A DNA stretch of 64,000 nucleotides from Mycetocola manganoxydans. Its GTDB lineage: Bacteria > Actinomycetota > Actinomycetes > Actinomycetales > Microbacteriaceae. Below, piece after piece: positions 8,937 to 17,528 of the stretch (the first letter of the stretch is position 1; each line of letters opens with the position of its first letter). The notes under the pieces are model-generated. The model had not been told where the DNA came from. It saw only the letters and a list, made by a program, of their open reading frames with translations, and made no database searches. The stretch spans positions 124,001 through 188,000 of the forward strand of contig NZ_RCUV01000006.1 of the NCBI RefSeq assembly GCF_003667545.1. Reading direction: 5' to 3'. Both the position numbers and the translations under genes were made by a program.

Positions 8937-8952
8937 GTTACACGGATGTAAC
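8937..8952. promoter_or_regulatory. GlnR-like operator upstream of the amino-acid binding protein gene
   Basis: GTTAC-N6-GTAAC inside a longer inverted repeat CGTTACA-N4-TGTAACG (8936-8953). A further TGTAACG half-site is at 8918-8924. The pattern matches the actinobacterial GlnR box (gTnAc-n6-GaAAc). It lies about 10 bp upstream of the likely -35, a position suited to activation. The regulator is an inference. Confidence 0.5.
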
Positions 8953-8961
8953 GCCGATGTA

Positions 8962-8990
8962 TTGTTCCCTGACGAATGCTCGAATAGGTT
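8962..8990 (+). promoter_or_regulatory. Probable promoter of livJ-type gene
   Basis: TTGTTC (8962-8967), 17-nt spacer, TAGGTT (8985-8990), about 56 nt before the ATG. Confidence 0.6.
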
Positions 8991-9046
8991 GGCACAACGA
9001 CAGTACAGAGCCTGTCGATCGGATACGACACACAGCAAGGAGCAAC

Positions 9047-10327
9047 ATGGGCGTTTTCACCCGGGCTACGGCCTCCCGCTCACGCACCCGCACAGCCACC
9101 CTCAGCGGGCTGGCATTCCTCGGAGCCAGCGCGCTGGTTCTCACGGGATGCTCGAGCCCTGGCGGAGGCGACGGCGGGGACAATGAAAGGCCGGAAGGCG
9201 ACCTGACGATGAAGATCGGGACGCTCCTGCCACAGACGGGCCAGCTGGCCTTCCTGGGCCCGCCAGAAGAGGCAGGTGTCGGCCTCGCCGTCAAGGAAGT
9301 CAACGACGCTGACCTTGGCATCGAAATCGACGTCACCTACGGCGACTCAGGAGACCCAGACAACAAGGCGTTCGCCACCACCGTTCCCAAGCTGCTCGGT
9401 GAAGGCGTTTCCGCCATCGTCGGCGCAGCGTCGAGTGGTGTGACAAAACTCGTCATCGATGAGGTCACGGGCGCTGGAGTCATCCAGTTCTCGCCCGCGA
9501 ACACCTCGGCTGACTTCACCACCTGGGACGACAACAACCTGTTCTGGCGAACAGCCCCCAGCGACGTCCTCCAGGGTGAAGTCCTCGGCAACCTGATCGC
9601 CGAAGACGGCAATGAGACCCTCGGAATCATGTACCTCAACGACTCCTACGGAACCGGCCTCACCAACTTCACCAAGGAGGCGTTCGAGAACGCCGGCGGT
9701 GAAGTCGTCGAAGAAGTGTCGTACAACGCTGGTGACACCACGTTCGACGCGCAGATCAGCTCGCTGAAGGCAGCCAACCCCGACGCGATCGCCCTGATCG
9801 CATTCGAGGAGACCAAGACGATCGTTCCTGGTCTGTCCGGCTACCCCGCAGAGAAGATGTACTTCGTCGACGGCAACCTCGCCGACTACTCGAAGGACTT
9901 CCCGGCAGGTACCCTCACCGGTGCCAAGGGAACACTGCCCGGTCTTGACACCGATGAACTCGGTGACTTCACCGACCGTCTGCAGTCGTTCTGGCAGGAC
10001 GAAGGCAACGACGAGCTGACCGACTACAGCTACGCCGCTGAGTCGTACGACGCCGTCGTGCTTCTGGCGCTCGCTGCGCTTCAGGCCGGTTCGGTCGAAG
10101 GCGCCGACATCGCCGCAGAGCTTCAGAGCGTTTCGGGTGGTGGAGACGAGAAGGGCGAGAAGTGCGAGACCTTCGAAGACTGCGCCAAGCTGATCAACGA
10201 TGGCACAGCCATCGACTTCGACGGCTACTCGGGACCGGTCACGTTCGATGAGAACGGCGACCCGACCGAAGCCACCATCGGCATCCACCAGTACAAGGAA
10301 GACAACACCTACGAGCGGATCAACTAG
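9047..10327 (+). CDS. Branched-chain amino acid-type ABC transporter substrate-binding lipoprotein
   Basis: Extracytoplasmic binding protein (periplasmic-binding-protein type 1 fold), 426 aa. ATG 9047 is chosen because AAGGAG (9037-9042) precedes it and the residues then form a lipoprotein signal: Arg-rich start, hydrophobic core and lipobox LTGC with Cys35. A Gly/Asp-rich linker follows, then MKIGTLLPQTGQLAFLGPPEEAGVGLAVKEVN, the Leu/Ile/Val-binding protein start, and VPKLLGEGVSAIVGAASSGV. The partner permease/ATPase genes livHMGF lie convergently downstream, so the subunits are on separate transcripts. Amino acids, amides or urea-like compounds are possible ligands. Confidence 0.88.
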   Translation: MGVFTRATASRSRTRTATLSGLAFLGASALVLTGCSSPGGGDGGDNERPEGDLTMKIGTLLPQTGQLAFLGPPEEAGVGLAVKEVNDADLGIEIDVTYGDSGDPDNKAFATTVPKLLGEGVSAIVGAASSGVTKLVIDEVTGAGVIQFSPANTSADFTTWDDNNLFWRTAPSDVLQGEVLGNLIAEDGNETLGIMYLNDSYGTGLTNFTKEAFENAGGEVVEEVSYNAGDTTFDAQISSLKAANPDAIALIAFEETKTIVPGLSGYPAEKMYFVDGNLADYSKDFPAGTLTGAKGTLPGLDTDELGDFTDRLQSFWQDEGNDELTDYSYAAESYDAVVLLALAALQAGSVEGADIAAELQSVSGGGDEKGEKCETFEDCAKLINDGTAIDFDGYSGPVTFDENGDPTEATIGIHQYKEDNTYERIN

Positions 10328-10363
10328 TCCAATCGCAGGATAAGAGTCCAATCGCAGGATAAG
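10326..10363. repeat. Exact 19-bp tandem duplication at the livJ 3' end
   Basis: AGTCCAATCGCAGGATAAG occurs twice head-to-tail (10326-10344, 10345-10363). The first copy contains the last two bases of the TAG stop and the second abuts a terminator hairpin. Confidence 0.95.
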
Positions 10364-10400
10364 AAAGGTGGCCACGGGATTCGTCCCGTGGCCACCTTTT
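10364..10400 (+). terminator. Rho-independent terminator after livJ-type gene
   Basis: Perfect 16-bp stem AAAGGTGGCCACGGGA with a TTCG loop, ending in TTTT. Textbook intrinsic terminator. Confidence 0.93.
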
Positions 10401-10434
10401 CTGTAACGGGGGCCCAGGAACCCCACCGGGCACG

Positions 10435-10469
10435 CGAAAGCCCCGCAGACGCCGTCTGCGGGGCTTTCG
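10435..10469. terminator. Bidirectional hairpin between livJ and livF
   Basis: Near-perfect inverted repeat CGAAAGCCCCGCAGACG / CGTCTGCGGGGCTTTCG. It lies 19 bases beyond the livF stop, so it probably ends the minus-strand liv operon. Confidence 0.85.
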
Positions 10470-10487
10470 TGTGAGCGGTGGGGTCGT

Positions 10488-11234
10488 CTAGTCCTCGTCC
10501 TGCCCCAGTGTTCCGAGGTACAGGCCGATGACCTTCTCATCGTTGAGCAGCTCGCGCCCGGTGCCGGTGTAGGCATCCGTCCCCTGGTCGAGGACGTACC
10601 CGCGGTCGCAGATCTGCAGACACCTGCGGGCGTTCTGCTCGACCATGATGGTCGTCACGCCCGCCTTGTTGATGTCGGAGACGCGGATGAAAGCGTCGTC
10701 CTGGCGGACGGGGGAGAGGCCGGCGCTGGGCTCGTCGAGCAGGAGCACGTGCGGGTCCATCATGAGGGCGCGCGACATCGCCACCATCTGGCGTTCACCG
10801 CCGGACAGGGACCCGGCGCGCTGCTTGAGCCGCTTACCGAGCTCCGCGAAGATCCCGGTGACGAACTCCAGCCGCTCCGAATAGATCTTCGGGTTCTGGA
10901 AGAGACCCATCTGCAAGTTTTCTTCGATCGTCAGGCTCGGGAAGACGTTGTTCGTCTGCGGAACGAAACCGACGCCGCGGGAGACGAGTTTGTCCGCCTT
11001 GAGGCCGGTGATGTCCTCACCGTTCAGCCGGATCTCGCCGCCGCGGACCTTGACCTGACCGAAGATCGCCTTGAGCAGCGTCGACTTGCCCGCACCGTTC
11101 GGACCGATGATGCCGATGAGTTCGCCCTTGGCGGCGACGAGGTTCGCCTCGTTGAGGATGTTGACGCCGGGAAGGTAGCCCGCCGTCAGGTTCTTCACTT
11201 CGACGACAGTCTCTGGGGCGAGTGTTGCGGTCAC
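10488..11234 (-). CDS. livF: Branched-chain amino acid ABC transporter ATP-binding protein LivF
   Basis: Cytoplasmic ATPase subunit of the importer, 248 aa. Walker A is GPNGAGKSTLLKAIFG, the signature is LSGGERQMVAMSRALM and Walker B is VLLLDEPSAGLSP. The pattern and length are those of LivF rather than LivG. Its GTG start overlaps the livG stop by 4 nt (GTGA). Last gene of livHMGF; a hairpin at 10435-10469 follows. Confidence 0.93.
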   Translation of the reverse strand: MTATLAPETVVEVKNLTAGYLPGVNILNEANLVAAKGELIGIIGPNGAGKSTLLKAIFGQVKVRGGEIRLNGEDITGLKADKLVSRGVGFVPQTNNVFPSLTIEENLQMGLFQNPKIYSERLEFVTGIFAELGKRLKQRAGSLSGGERQMVAMSRALMMDPHVLLLDEPSAGLSPVRQDDAFIRVSDINKAGVTTIMVEQNARRCLQICDRGYVLDQGTDAYTGTGRELLNDEKVIGLYLGTLGQDED

Positions 11235-12220
11235 TTGGTGTCCTCGTTCTTCTCGGGGTCGGCACTGTACGCCGCTGAGTCCGTCAAGCCGACTTCGGCG
11301 TCGATCTCCGCGAGGAGTTCTTCGGCTTCAGCGGTCTTCTCGCCGGAGATCCGGCCGGTCACCACCCCGAGGTCCACGTCCTGGTGGCTGCCGAGGTAAG
11401 CGTCGATGACGGCGGGGTCCTCCATCACGGTGTGAGGATCACCCTCGGCGACGACTCGGCCCTCGGCCATGACGATGACCCAGTCGGCGATGTGGCGCAC
11501 CATGTGCATGTCGTGCTCGACGAAGAGTACGCTCATGCCCTCCTGTTTGAGGTTGAGGATGTGATCGAGGAGTGACTGCGTGAGGGCCGGGTTCACACCC
11601 GCCATCGGCTCGTCGAGCATGACGAGCTTGGGGGAGCTCATCAGGGCGCGCGCCATTTCGAGAAGCTTGCGCTGGCCACCGGACAGGCTCGCCGCAAAGT
11701 CATCCTTCTTGGTGTCGAGCTTGAACCGGGCGAGGATCTCCATCGCCCGTTCCTCGATTTCGCTCTCCTGCTTGGTCCAGAGCGGCTTGATGAGGCTCGA
11801 GAACATGTTTTCGCCGGTCTGTTTCTGCGCGCCGAGCTTCATGTTCTCGAGCACGGTGAGCAGACCGAGTGCCTTCGTCAGCTGGAAGGTCCGAACCTGA
11901 CCCATCCGTGCCACCCGGAAGGCCGGAACGCCGTTGAGGCGCTTGCCGTCGAAGGTCCAGGTCCCGGTGTCTGGCTTGTCGAAGCCGGTGAGCAGGTTGA
12001 AGAGGGTCGTCTTGCCTGCACCGTTCGGTCCGATGAGCGCGGTGATGGCTCCGCGCGGAACCTCGAGGTGGTCGACGTCGACGGCTTTGAGACCGCCGAA
12101 GGTCCGAGTGACGTTGTCGGCGATGATGATCGGGTCGACCTTCGCGACGCCTGGCGCGGCATCCCCGATGTGCAGCCCGGTGCTCTTGACCGGGGATTGC
12201 GCTGAGCTATTGCTTGACAA
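11231..12220 (-). CDS. livG: Branched-chain amino acid ABC transporter ATP-binding protein LivG
   Basis: Second ATPase of the importer, 329 aa. Walker A is GPNGAGKTTLFNLLTGF and the core signature is LSGGQRKLLEMARALMSSP with Walker B VMLDEPMAGVNP. Two features exceed the usual LivG of about 255 aa: a 30-residue N-terminal lead and an acidic C-terminal tail of about 55 residues (Glu/Asp/Ala-rich, after AYLGSHQD). The start overlaps livM by 14 nt. Confidence 0.92.
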   Translation of the reverse strand: MSSNSSAQSPVKSTGLHIGDAAPGVAKVDPIIIADNVTRTFGGLKAVDVDHLEVPRGAITALIGPNGAGKTTLFNLLTGFDKPDTGTWTFDGKRLNGVPAFRVARMGQVRTFQLTKALGLLTVLENMKLGAQKQTGENMFSSLIKPLWTKQESEIEERAMEILARFKLDTKKDDFAASLSGGQRKLLEMARALMSSPKLVMLDEPMAGVNPALTQSLLDHILNLKQEGMSVLFVEHDMHMVRHIADWVIVMAEGRVVAEGDPHTVMEDPAVIDAYLGSHQDVDLGVVTGRISGEKTAEAEELLAEIDAEVGLTDSAAYSADPEKNEDTK

Positions 12221-13190
12221 AGGTCAGCTCCTTCTTGTTTCCGAGGATGCCCTGGGGCCTGAATATGACGATGAGCATCAGCGCCGCTCCGACGAGGATG
12301 AACCGCAGCGTCGCCGCCTGGGTCGTCGACATGAACGGAAGCAGCCCGCTGGAGGCCATCGCCGGAAGCACGTTGGACAGGAAGCCCATGATCACCCAGA
12401 AGATCACCGCGCCGAGGATCGGCCCGAACACGGTGGCCGCGCCTCCGAGTAACAGGATCGTCCAGATGAAGAAGGTGAGACTCGTCACGTAGACGCTCGG
12501 CACCACCGCCGACGGCAAGGCGAACACCACCCCGCCGAGGGCGCCGAAGAGGCCACCGACGATGAGAGCCTGCATCTTATAGGCGAAGACGTTCTTGCCG
12601 AGCGCGCGCACGGCATCCTCATCCTCACGGATTCCCTTGAGCACGCGGCCCCACGGGCTGCGCATGAGGAGGAAGACGAGAAGCGCCGCGATGATCAGCA
12701 GGCCGATTCCGAAGACGCGGACCCACCATCCGTTGGCGTTGTACGTCCACGGGCCGAACCCGTACGTGCCCTCCGGGAACGGGTTGGCCGCACGGAAACC
12801 GGCGTGATAGTTGCCGAGGCCGTCGGCCGAGTTCGTGACAGAGTCGAAGACCTGCGTTGTGAAGAGCAGACGCACGATCTCCGCCGCCGCGATCGTCACG
12901 ATTGCCAGATAGTCGGCTCGAAGTCTCAGCGTCGGTATACCGAGAATGAACGCGAAGACGACGGATGCCAGCATCCCGACGAGAATTCCGGCCCACCACG
13001 GCAGGCCGAACGTCAGGATCGAGATCGCGTACCCGTAGGCGCCGAGCGCCATGAATCCTGCCATACCGAAGTTGAGCAGGCCTCCGTATCCGAAGTGCAC
13101 GGCGAGGCCGAGCGCCGCGAGGGCGTAGGCGATGGTCTCCGGGCTGATCAGCCAGGAGGCGGTGTTCGAGAGAATTGATTCCCAGTCCAT
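12207..13190 (-). CDS. livM: Branched-chain amino acid ABC transporter permease LivM
   Basis: Membrane permease subunit, 327 aa, with eight to ten hydrophobic helices. The conserved LivM loop FGYGGLLNFGMAGFMALGAYGYAISILTFGLPWW is near the start, and GRVLKGIREDEDAVRALGKNVFAYKMQALIVGG is the cytoplasmic ATPase-coupling loop. ATG 13190 has GGAGG a few bases upstream. A positively charged C-terminus (GNKKELTFVKQ) ends the protein. Nine bases separate it from the livH stop. Confidence 0.92.
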   Translation of the reverse strand: MDWESILSNTASWLISPETIAYALAALGLAVHFGYGGLLNFGMAGFMALGAYGYAISILTFGLPWWAGILVGMLASVVFAFILGIPTLRLRADYLAIVTIAAAEIVRLLFTTQVFDSVTNSADGLGNYHAGFRAANPFPEGTYGFGPWTYNANGWWVRVFGIGLLIIAALLVFLLMRSPWGRVLKGIREDEDAVRALGKNVFAYKMQALIVGGLFGALGGVVFALPSAVVPSVYVTSLTFFIWTILLLGGAATVFGPILGAVIFWVIMGFLSNVLPAMASSGLLPFMSTTQAATLRFILVGAALMLIVIFRPQGILGNKKELTFVKQ

Positions 13191-13199
13191 GGCGTCCTC

Positions 13200-14507
13200 C
13201 TAACCGATTCGTTCTTTACGGCCGAGAAGGCCCTGGGGTTTGACGAGCAGGACGGCGATGAGCACGACGAGTGCCCCCACGTATTTGATGTCCGACGGGA
13301 TCCACAGAGTCGAGACCTCGACGAGGAGCCCGACGATGATGGCACCGAGGAGAGCGCCGAACGCCGTCCCCAGTCCGCCGAGGACGATCGCGCCGAAGAC
13401 GAGCAGCAGGATCTGCGTTCCCATGTCCCATTTGATTCCCGGGCGGAAGTAGGCCCAGAGGATGCCGGCGAGACCCGCGAGTGCCGCGGCGAGGATCCAC
13501 ACGATGCGGATGACCTTGTCGACGTCGATGCCGCTGGCTGCTGCGAGCGACGGGTTGTCGGAGATCGCTCGGGTCGCCTTGCCGGTCCGGGTGTTGACGA
13601 GCCACCACGCGACTCCGAGGAGGACGATGATCGACGTCGCCATGCTCACGATGTCGGTGACGGAGAGCGTGACCGAACCGAACAGCGCGATCTGTGCTCC
13701 GCCGGCGCCCGGCAGCTGGAAAGTGCCTCCGCCGATGAAGTAGAGGAAGACGTAGCGGACGAGGAGGGACAGGCCGATCGAGACGATCATCACCTGGACG
13801 ATGCCGACGCCCTTCTTCCTCAGCGGGCGCCAGAGCCCGGTATCGAGGACGTACCCGAACACTCCGCTCATCACCACCGCTGCCGGGAGTGCGACCCAGA
13901 TGGGCAACTGGAGGTTGGTGAATACGAGCGCCATCACGGCGCCGAACGTCACCATCTCACCGTGGGCGAAGTTCGACAGGCCGGTCGTTCCGAAGACGAG
14001 GGAGGCACCGATCGCCGCGAGGGCGAGGAGCAGCCCGAAGTTGAGGCCGTTCACGGTCCGCTCGACCAGCTGGTCGAAGAAACTCGTCGTGACACGCACT
14101 CCCTCACCGAGGAAGTAGTTCACGATCTTCGAGTTGGTGAGGGCGATTTCGGACTCGACCGATGCCGATCCCTCCGCGACGATGACCCCCTCGGGGAGTG
14201 TCTCCTCGTCGAGGGTGACGGTGTACGTGCCCTTCTCGGGGACGCCGATCTTCCACTTGCCCTCGGCGTCCGTCTCGACCTCGGCGTTGTAACCGTTGCC
14301 GTCGACGGTGATCGTGACGTCTTCGAGAGCTTTGCTCTCGTACTTCACGTTGCCGGCGAAGTAGAAGTCGTATTCCTCACCGACCTCATCAGCCTGAGCG
14401 GGTGCCGCTGTCGCTGTCTGCAGTATCAGCGCGCCGAACAGCAGTGCGATGAACAGCAGGATCGAGCGCGCGCGGCGCGGGGCTTGGACTGAATGAGGGG
14501 AACTCAC
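13200..14507 (-). CDS. livH: LivH permease with an N-terminal exported Ig-like domain
   Basis: 435 aa from GTG 14507, which has GGAGGT 3 nt upstream (close, but the best site). Residues 1-39 look like a signal peptide (RRARSILLF, hydrophobic core, AAPAQA). Residues about 45-125 are a beta-rich module (LEDVTITVDGNGY..., GKWKIGVPEKGTYTVTLDEETLP) resembling carboxypeptidase-regulatory or CNA-B-like domains. The LivH permease follows from about 150 (GLSNFAHGEMVTFGA loop; GKATRAISDNPSLAAASGID ATPase loop). Ordinary LivH is about 290-310 aa. Start and fusion are clear in the sequence; the domain's role is unknown. Confidence 0.9.
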   Translation of the reverse strand: MSSPHSVQAPRRARSILLFIALLFGALILQTATAAPAQADEVGEEYDFYFAGNVKYESKALEDVTITVDGNGYNAEVETDAEGKWKIGVPEKGTYTVTLDEETLPEGVIVAEGSASVESEIALTNSKIVNYFLGEGVRVTTSFFDQLVERTVNGLNFGLLLALAAIGASLVFGTTGLSNFAHGEMVTFGAVMALVFTNLQLPIWVALPAAVVMSGVFGYVLDTGLWRPLRKKGVGIVQVMIVSIGLSLLVRYVFLYFIGGGTFQLPGAGGAQIALFGSVTLSVTDIVSMATSIIVLLGVAWWLVNTRTGKATRAISDNPSLAAASGIDVDKVIRIVWILAAALAGLAGILWAYFRPGIKWDMGTQILLLVFGAIVLGGLGTAFGALLGAIIVGLLVEVSTLWIPSDIKYVGALVVLIAVLLVKPQGLLGRKERIG

Positions 14508-14616
14508 TGCACCTCCAGTGCGGGACCGCCAGGTCCCTCGGGCAGGAAACCGGAAGGTCCCCTGAGCATCTTTCGCCAAACGGCTCTGTTAGACGATACG
14601 ACCCGATTATGACCTA

Positions 14617-14631
14617 CATGTTTCGAACATG
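14617..14631. promoter_or_regulatory. Inverted repeat in the livH-guaB intergenic region
   Basis: CATGTT-TCG-AACATG, 6-bp perfect arms. It lies between the divergent livH and guaB genes, so it could serve either as an operator. A TAGCAT at 14689-14694 is a possible guaB -10 box without a clear -35. Confidence 0.4.
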
Positions 14632-14697
14632 GGTATTCCTCACCTCAAAGTGCCCAGCTTGGGGGCATAATCGTTACCTTTCTGCGGTTAGCATTAA

Positions 14698-16275
<1,578 letters not shown>

Positions 16276-16289
16276 GTCGCTTCGTCCTC

Positions 16290-16356
16290 ACGAACTCACC
16301 CGTTCCGGACCGCTTCACCCGTTACACCGGGTGAGTTCGTCCGGGACGGGTGTTTT
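16290..16356 (+). terminator. Overlapping alternative hairpins between guaB and guaB3
   Basis: Three competing inverted repeats. ACGAACTCACCCG (16290-16302) pairs perfectly with CGGGTGAGTTCGT (16328-16340). CACCCGTTCCGGAC (16297-16310) pairs with 16339-16352 (one mismatch) followed by TTTT. CACCCG (16316-16321) pairs with CGGGTG (16327-16332). They share bases, so they exclude one another; at least one works as a terminator. Confidence 0.7.
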
Positions 16357-16375
16357 CGCGGAGCTTCGCTCCGCG
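16357..16375. other. 8-bp hairpin just upstream of the guaB3 promoter
   Basis: CGCGGAGC-TTC-GCTCCGCG, ending 4 nt before the TAGGCT box of guaB3. Confidence 0.6.
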
Positions 16376-16379
16376 CGGG

Positions 16380-16385
16380 TAGGCT
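16380..16385 (+). promoter_or_regulatory. -10 box of leaderless guaB3 promoter
   Basis: TAGGCT, 6 nt before GTG 16392. If it is used, the GGGGGAG at 16386-16392 would be mostly outside the mRNA, so it would not act as a ribosome-binding site for ATG 16398. Confidence 0.5.
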
Positions 16386-16391
16386 GGGGGA

Positions 16392-17516
16392 GTGAGTATG
16401 GAAACTGAAATCGGTGCATCCAAGCGTGCACGTCGCGCGTACGCCTTCGACGACATCGCTGTGGTGCCCTCCCGCCGGACCCGTGACCCCGAGGATGTCT
16501 CGGTCACCTGGGGGATCGACGCGTACCAGTTCGACATCCCCTTCCTCGCCGCTCCCATGGACTCGGTGGTCTCCCCGACGACCGCGATCATGATGGGCAA
16601 ACTCGGCGGCGTCGGCGTGCTCGACCTCGAGGGACTCTGGACCAGGTACGACGACCCGGAACCGCTGCTCGCCGAAATCCGCTCCCTGCCCGACGCTCAG
16701 TCCACGGCCCGGATGCAGGAAATCTACTCCGAGCCGATCAAACCCGAGCTTGTGACCCAGCGCCTCGCCGAGATCCGAGCCGCTGGAGTCACCGTCGCCG
16801 GTGCTCTGTCACCGCAGCGCACGCAGGAGCTTCACGAGACGGTGCTCGCCGCCGGGGTCGACCTCTTCGTCATCCGCGGAACCACCGTCTCCGCCGAGCA
16901 CGTCTCCAAGAACCAGGAACCGCTCAACCTCAAGGAGTTCATCTACGAACTCGACGTCCCCGTGATCGTTGGCGGTGCAGCCACCTACACGGCGGCACTG
17001 CACCTCATGCGCACGGGCGCTGCCGGCGTTCTCGTCGGATTCGGCGGGGGAGCAGCGTCGACCACGCGCGCGACCCTCGGCATCCACGCTCCGATGGCCA
17101 CCGCCGTCGCAGACATCGCCGGCGCTCGCCGCGACTACATGGACGAGTCAGGCGGACGGTACGTCCACGTCATCGCCGACGGTGGTCTCGGCACGGCGGG
17201 TGACATCGTCAAGGCTGTCGCCTGTGGAGCAGACGCCGTCATGCTCGGAACCACACTCGCACGGGCGACGGATGCTCCAGGAGGCGGTTTCCACTGGGGC
17301 ACGGAGGCCTACCACTCCCAGCTGCCGCGCGGCCGCCGGGTCGAGGTCGGCCAGGTCGGCTCGCTCGAGGAGATCCTTTACGGCCCCGCAAGCGTCGCGG
17401 ACGGCAAAGCGAACCTCGTCGGCGCCCTCCGCCGATCGATGGCGACCACCGGGTACTCGGACCTCAAGGAATTCCAGCGGGTCGAGGTCGTCCTCGCTCC
17501 GTACCACTCCCGCTGA
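16392..17516 (+). CDS. GuaB3 family IMP dehydrogenase-related protein
   Basis: 374 aa from GTG 16392 (leaderless reading); ATG 16398, two codons later, is the alternative with GGGGGAG 5 nt upstream. TIM barrel of the IMPDH/GMP reductase superfamily without CBS domains. The start RRAYAFDDIAVVPSRRTRDPEDVSVTW is typical of the actinobacterial GuaB3 family. The active-site loop reads GFGGGAASTTRATLGIHAPM: the position equal to the catalytic Cys of GuaB (ICTTR) is Ser. IMPDH activity is therefore doubtful; the true reaction is unknown. Confidence 0.88.
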   Translation: MSMETEIGASKRARRAYAFDDIAVVPSRRTRDPEDVSVTWGIDAYQFDIPFLAAPMDSVVSPTTAIMMGKLGGVGVLDLEGLWTRYDDPEPLLAEIRSLPDAQSTARMQEIYSEPIKPELVTQRLAEIRAAGVTVAGALSPQRTQELHETVLAAGVDLFVIRGTTVSAEHVSKNQEPLNLKEFIYELDVPVIVGGAATYTAALHLMRTGAAGVLVGFGGGAASTTRATLGIHAPMATAVADIAGARRDYMDESGGRYVHVIADGGLGTAGDIVKAVACGADAVMLGTTLARATDAPGGGFHWGTEAYHSQLPRGRRVEVGQVGSLEEILYGPASVADGKANLVGALRRSMATTGYSDLKEFQRVEVVLAPYHSR

Positions 17517-17528
17517 TCGCGGGCGTCC

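Noticed and set aside
14617-14640. LexA (SOS) box near livH/guaB
   Set aside because: TCGAAC is present but the second half (GTATTC) is too far from GTTCGA; listed only as an unassigned inverted repeat.
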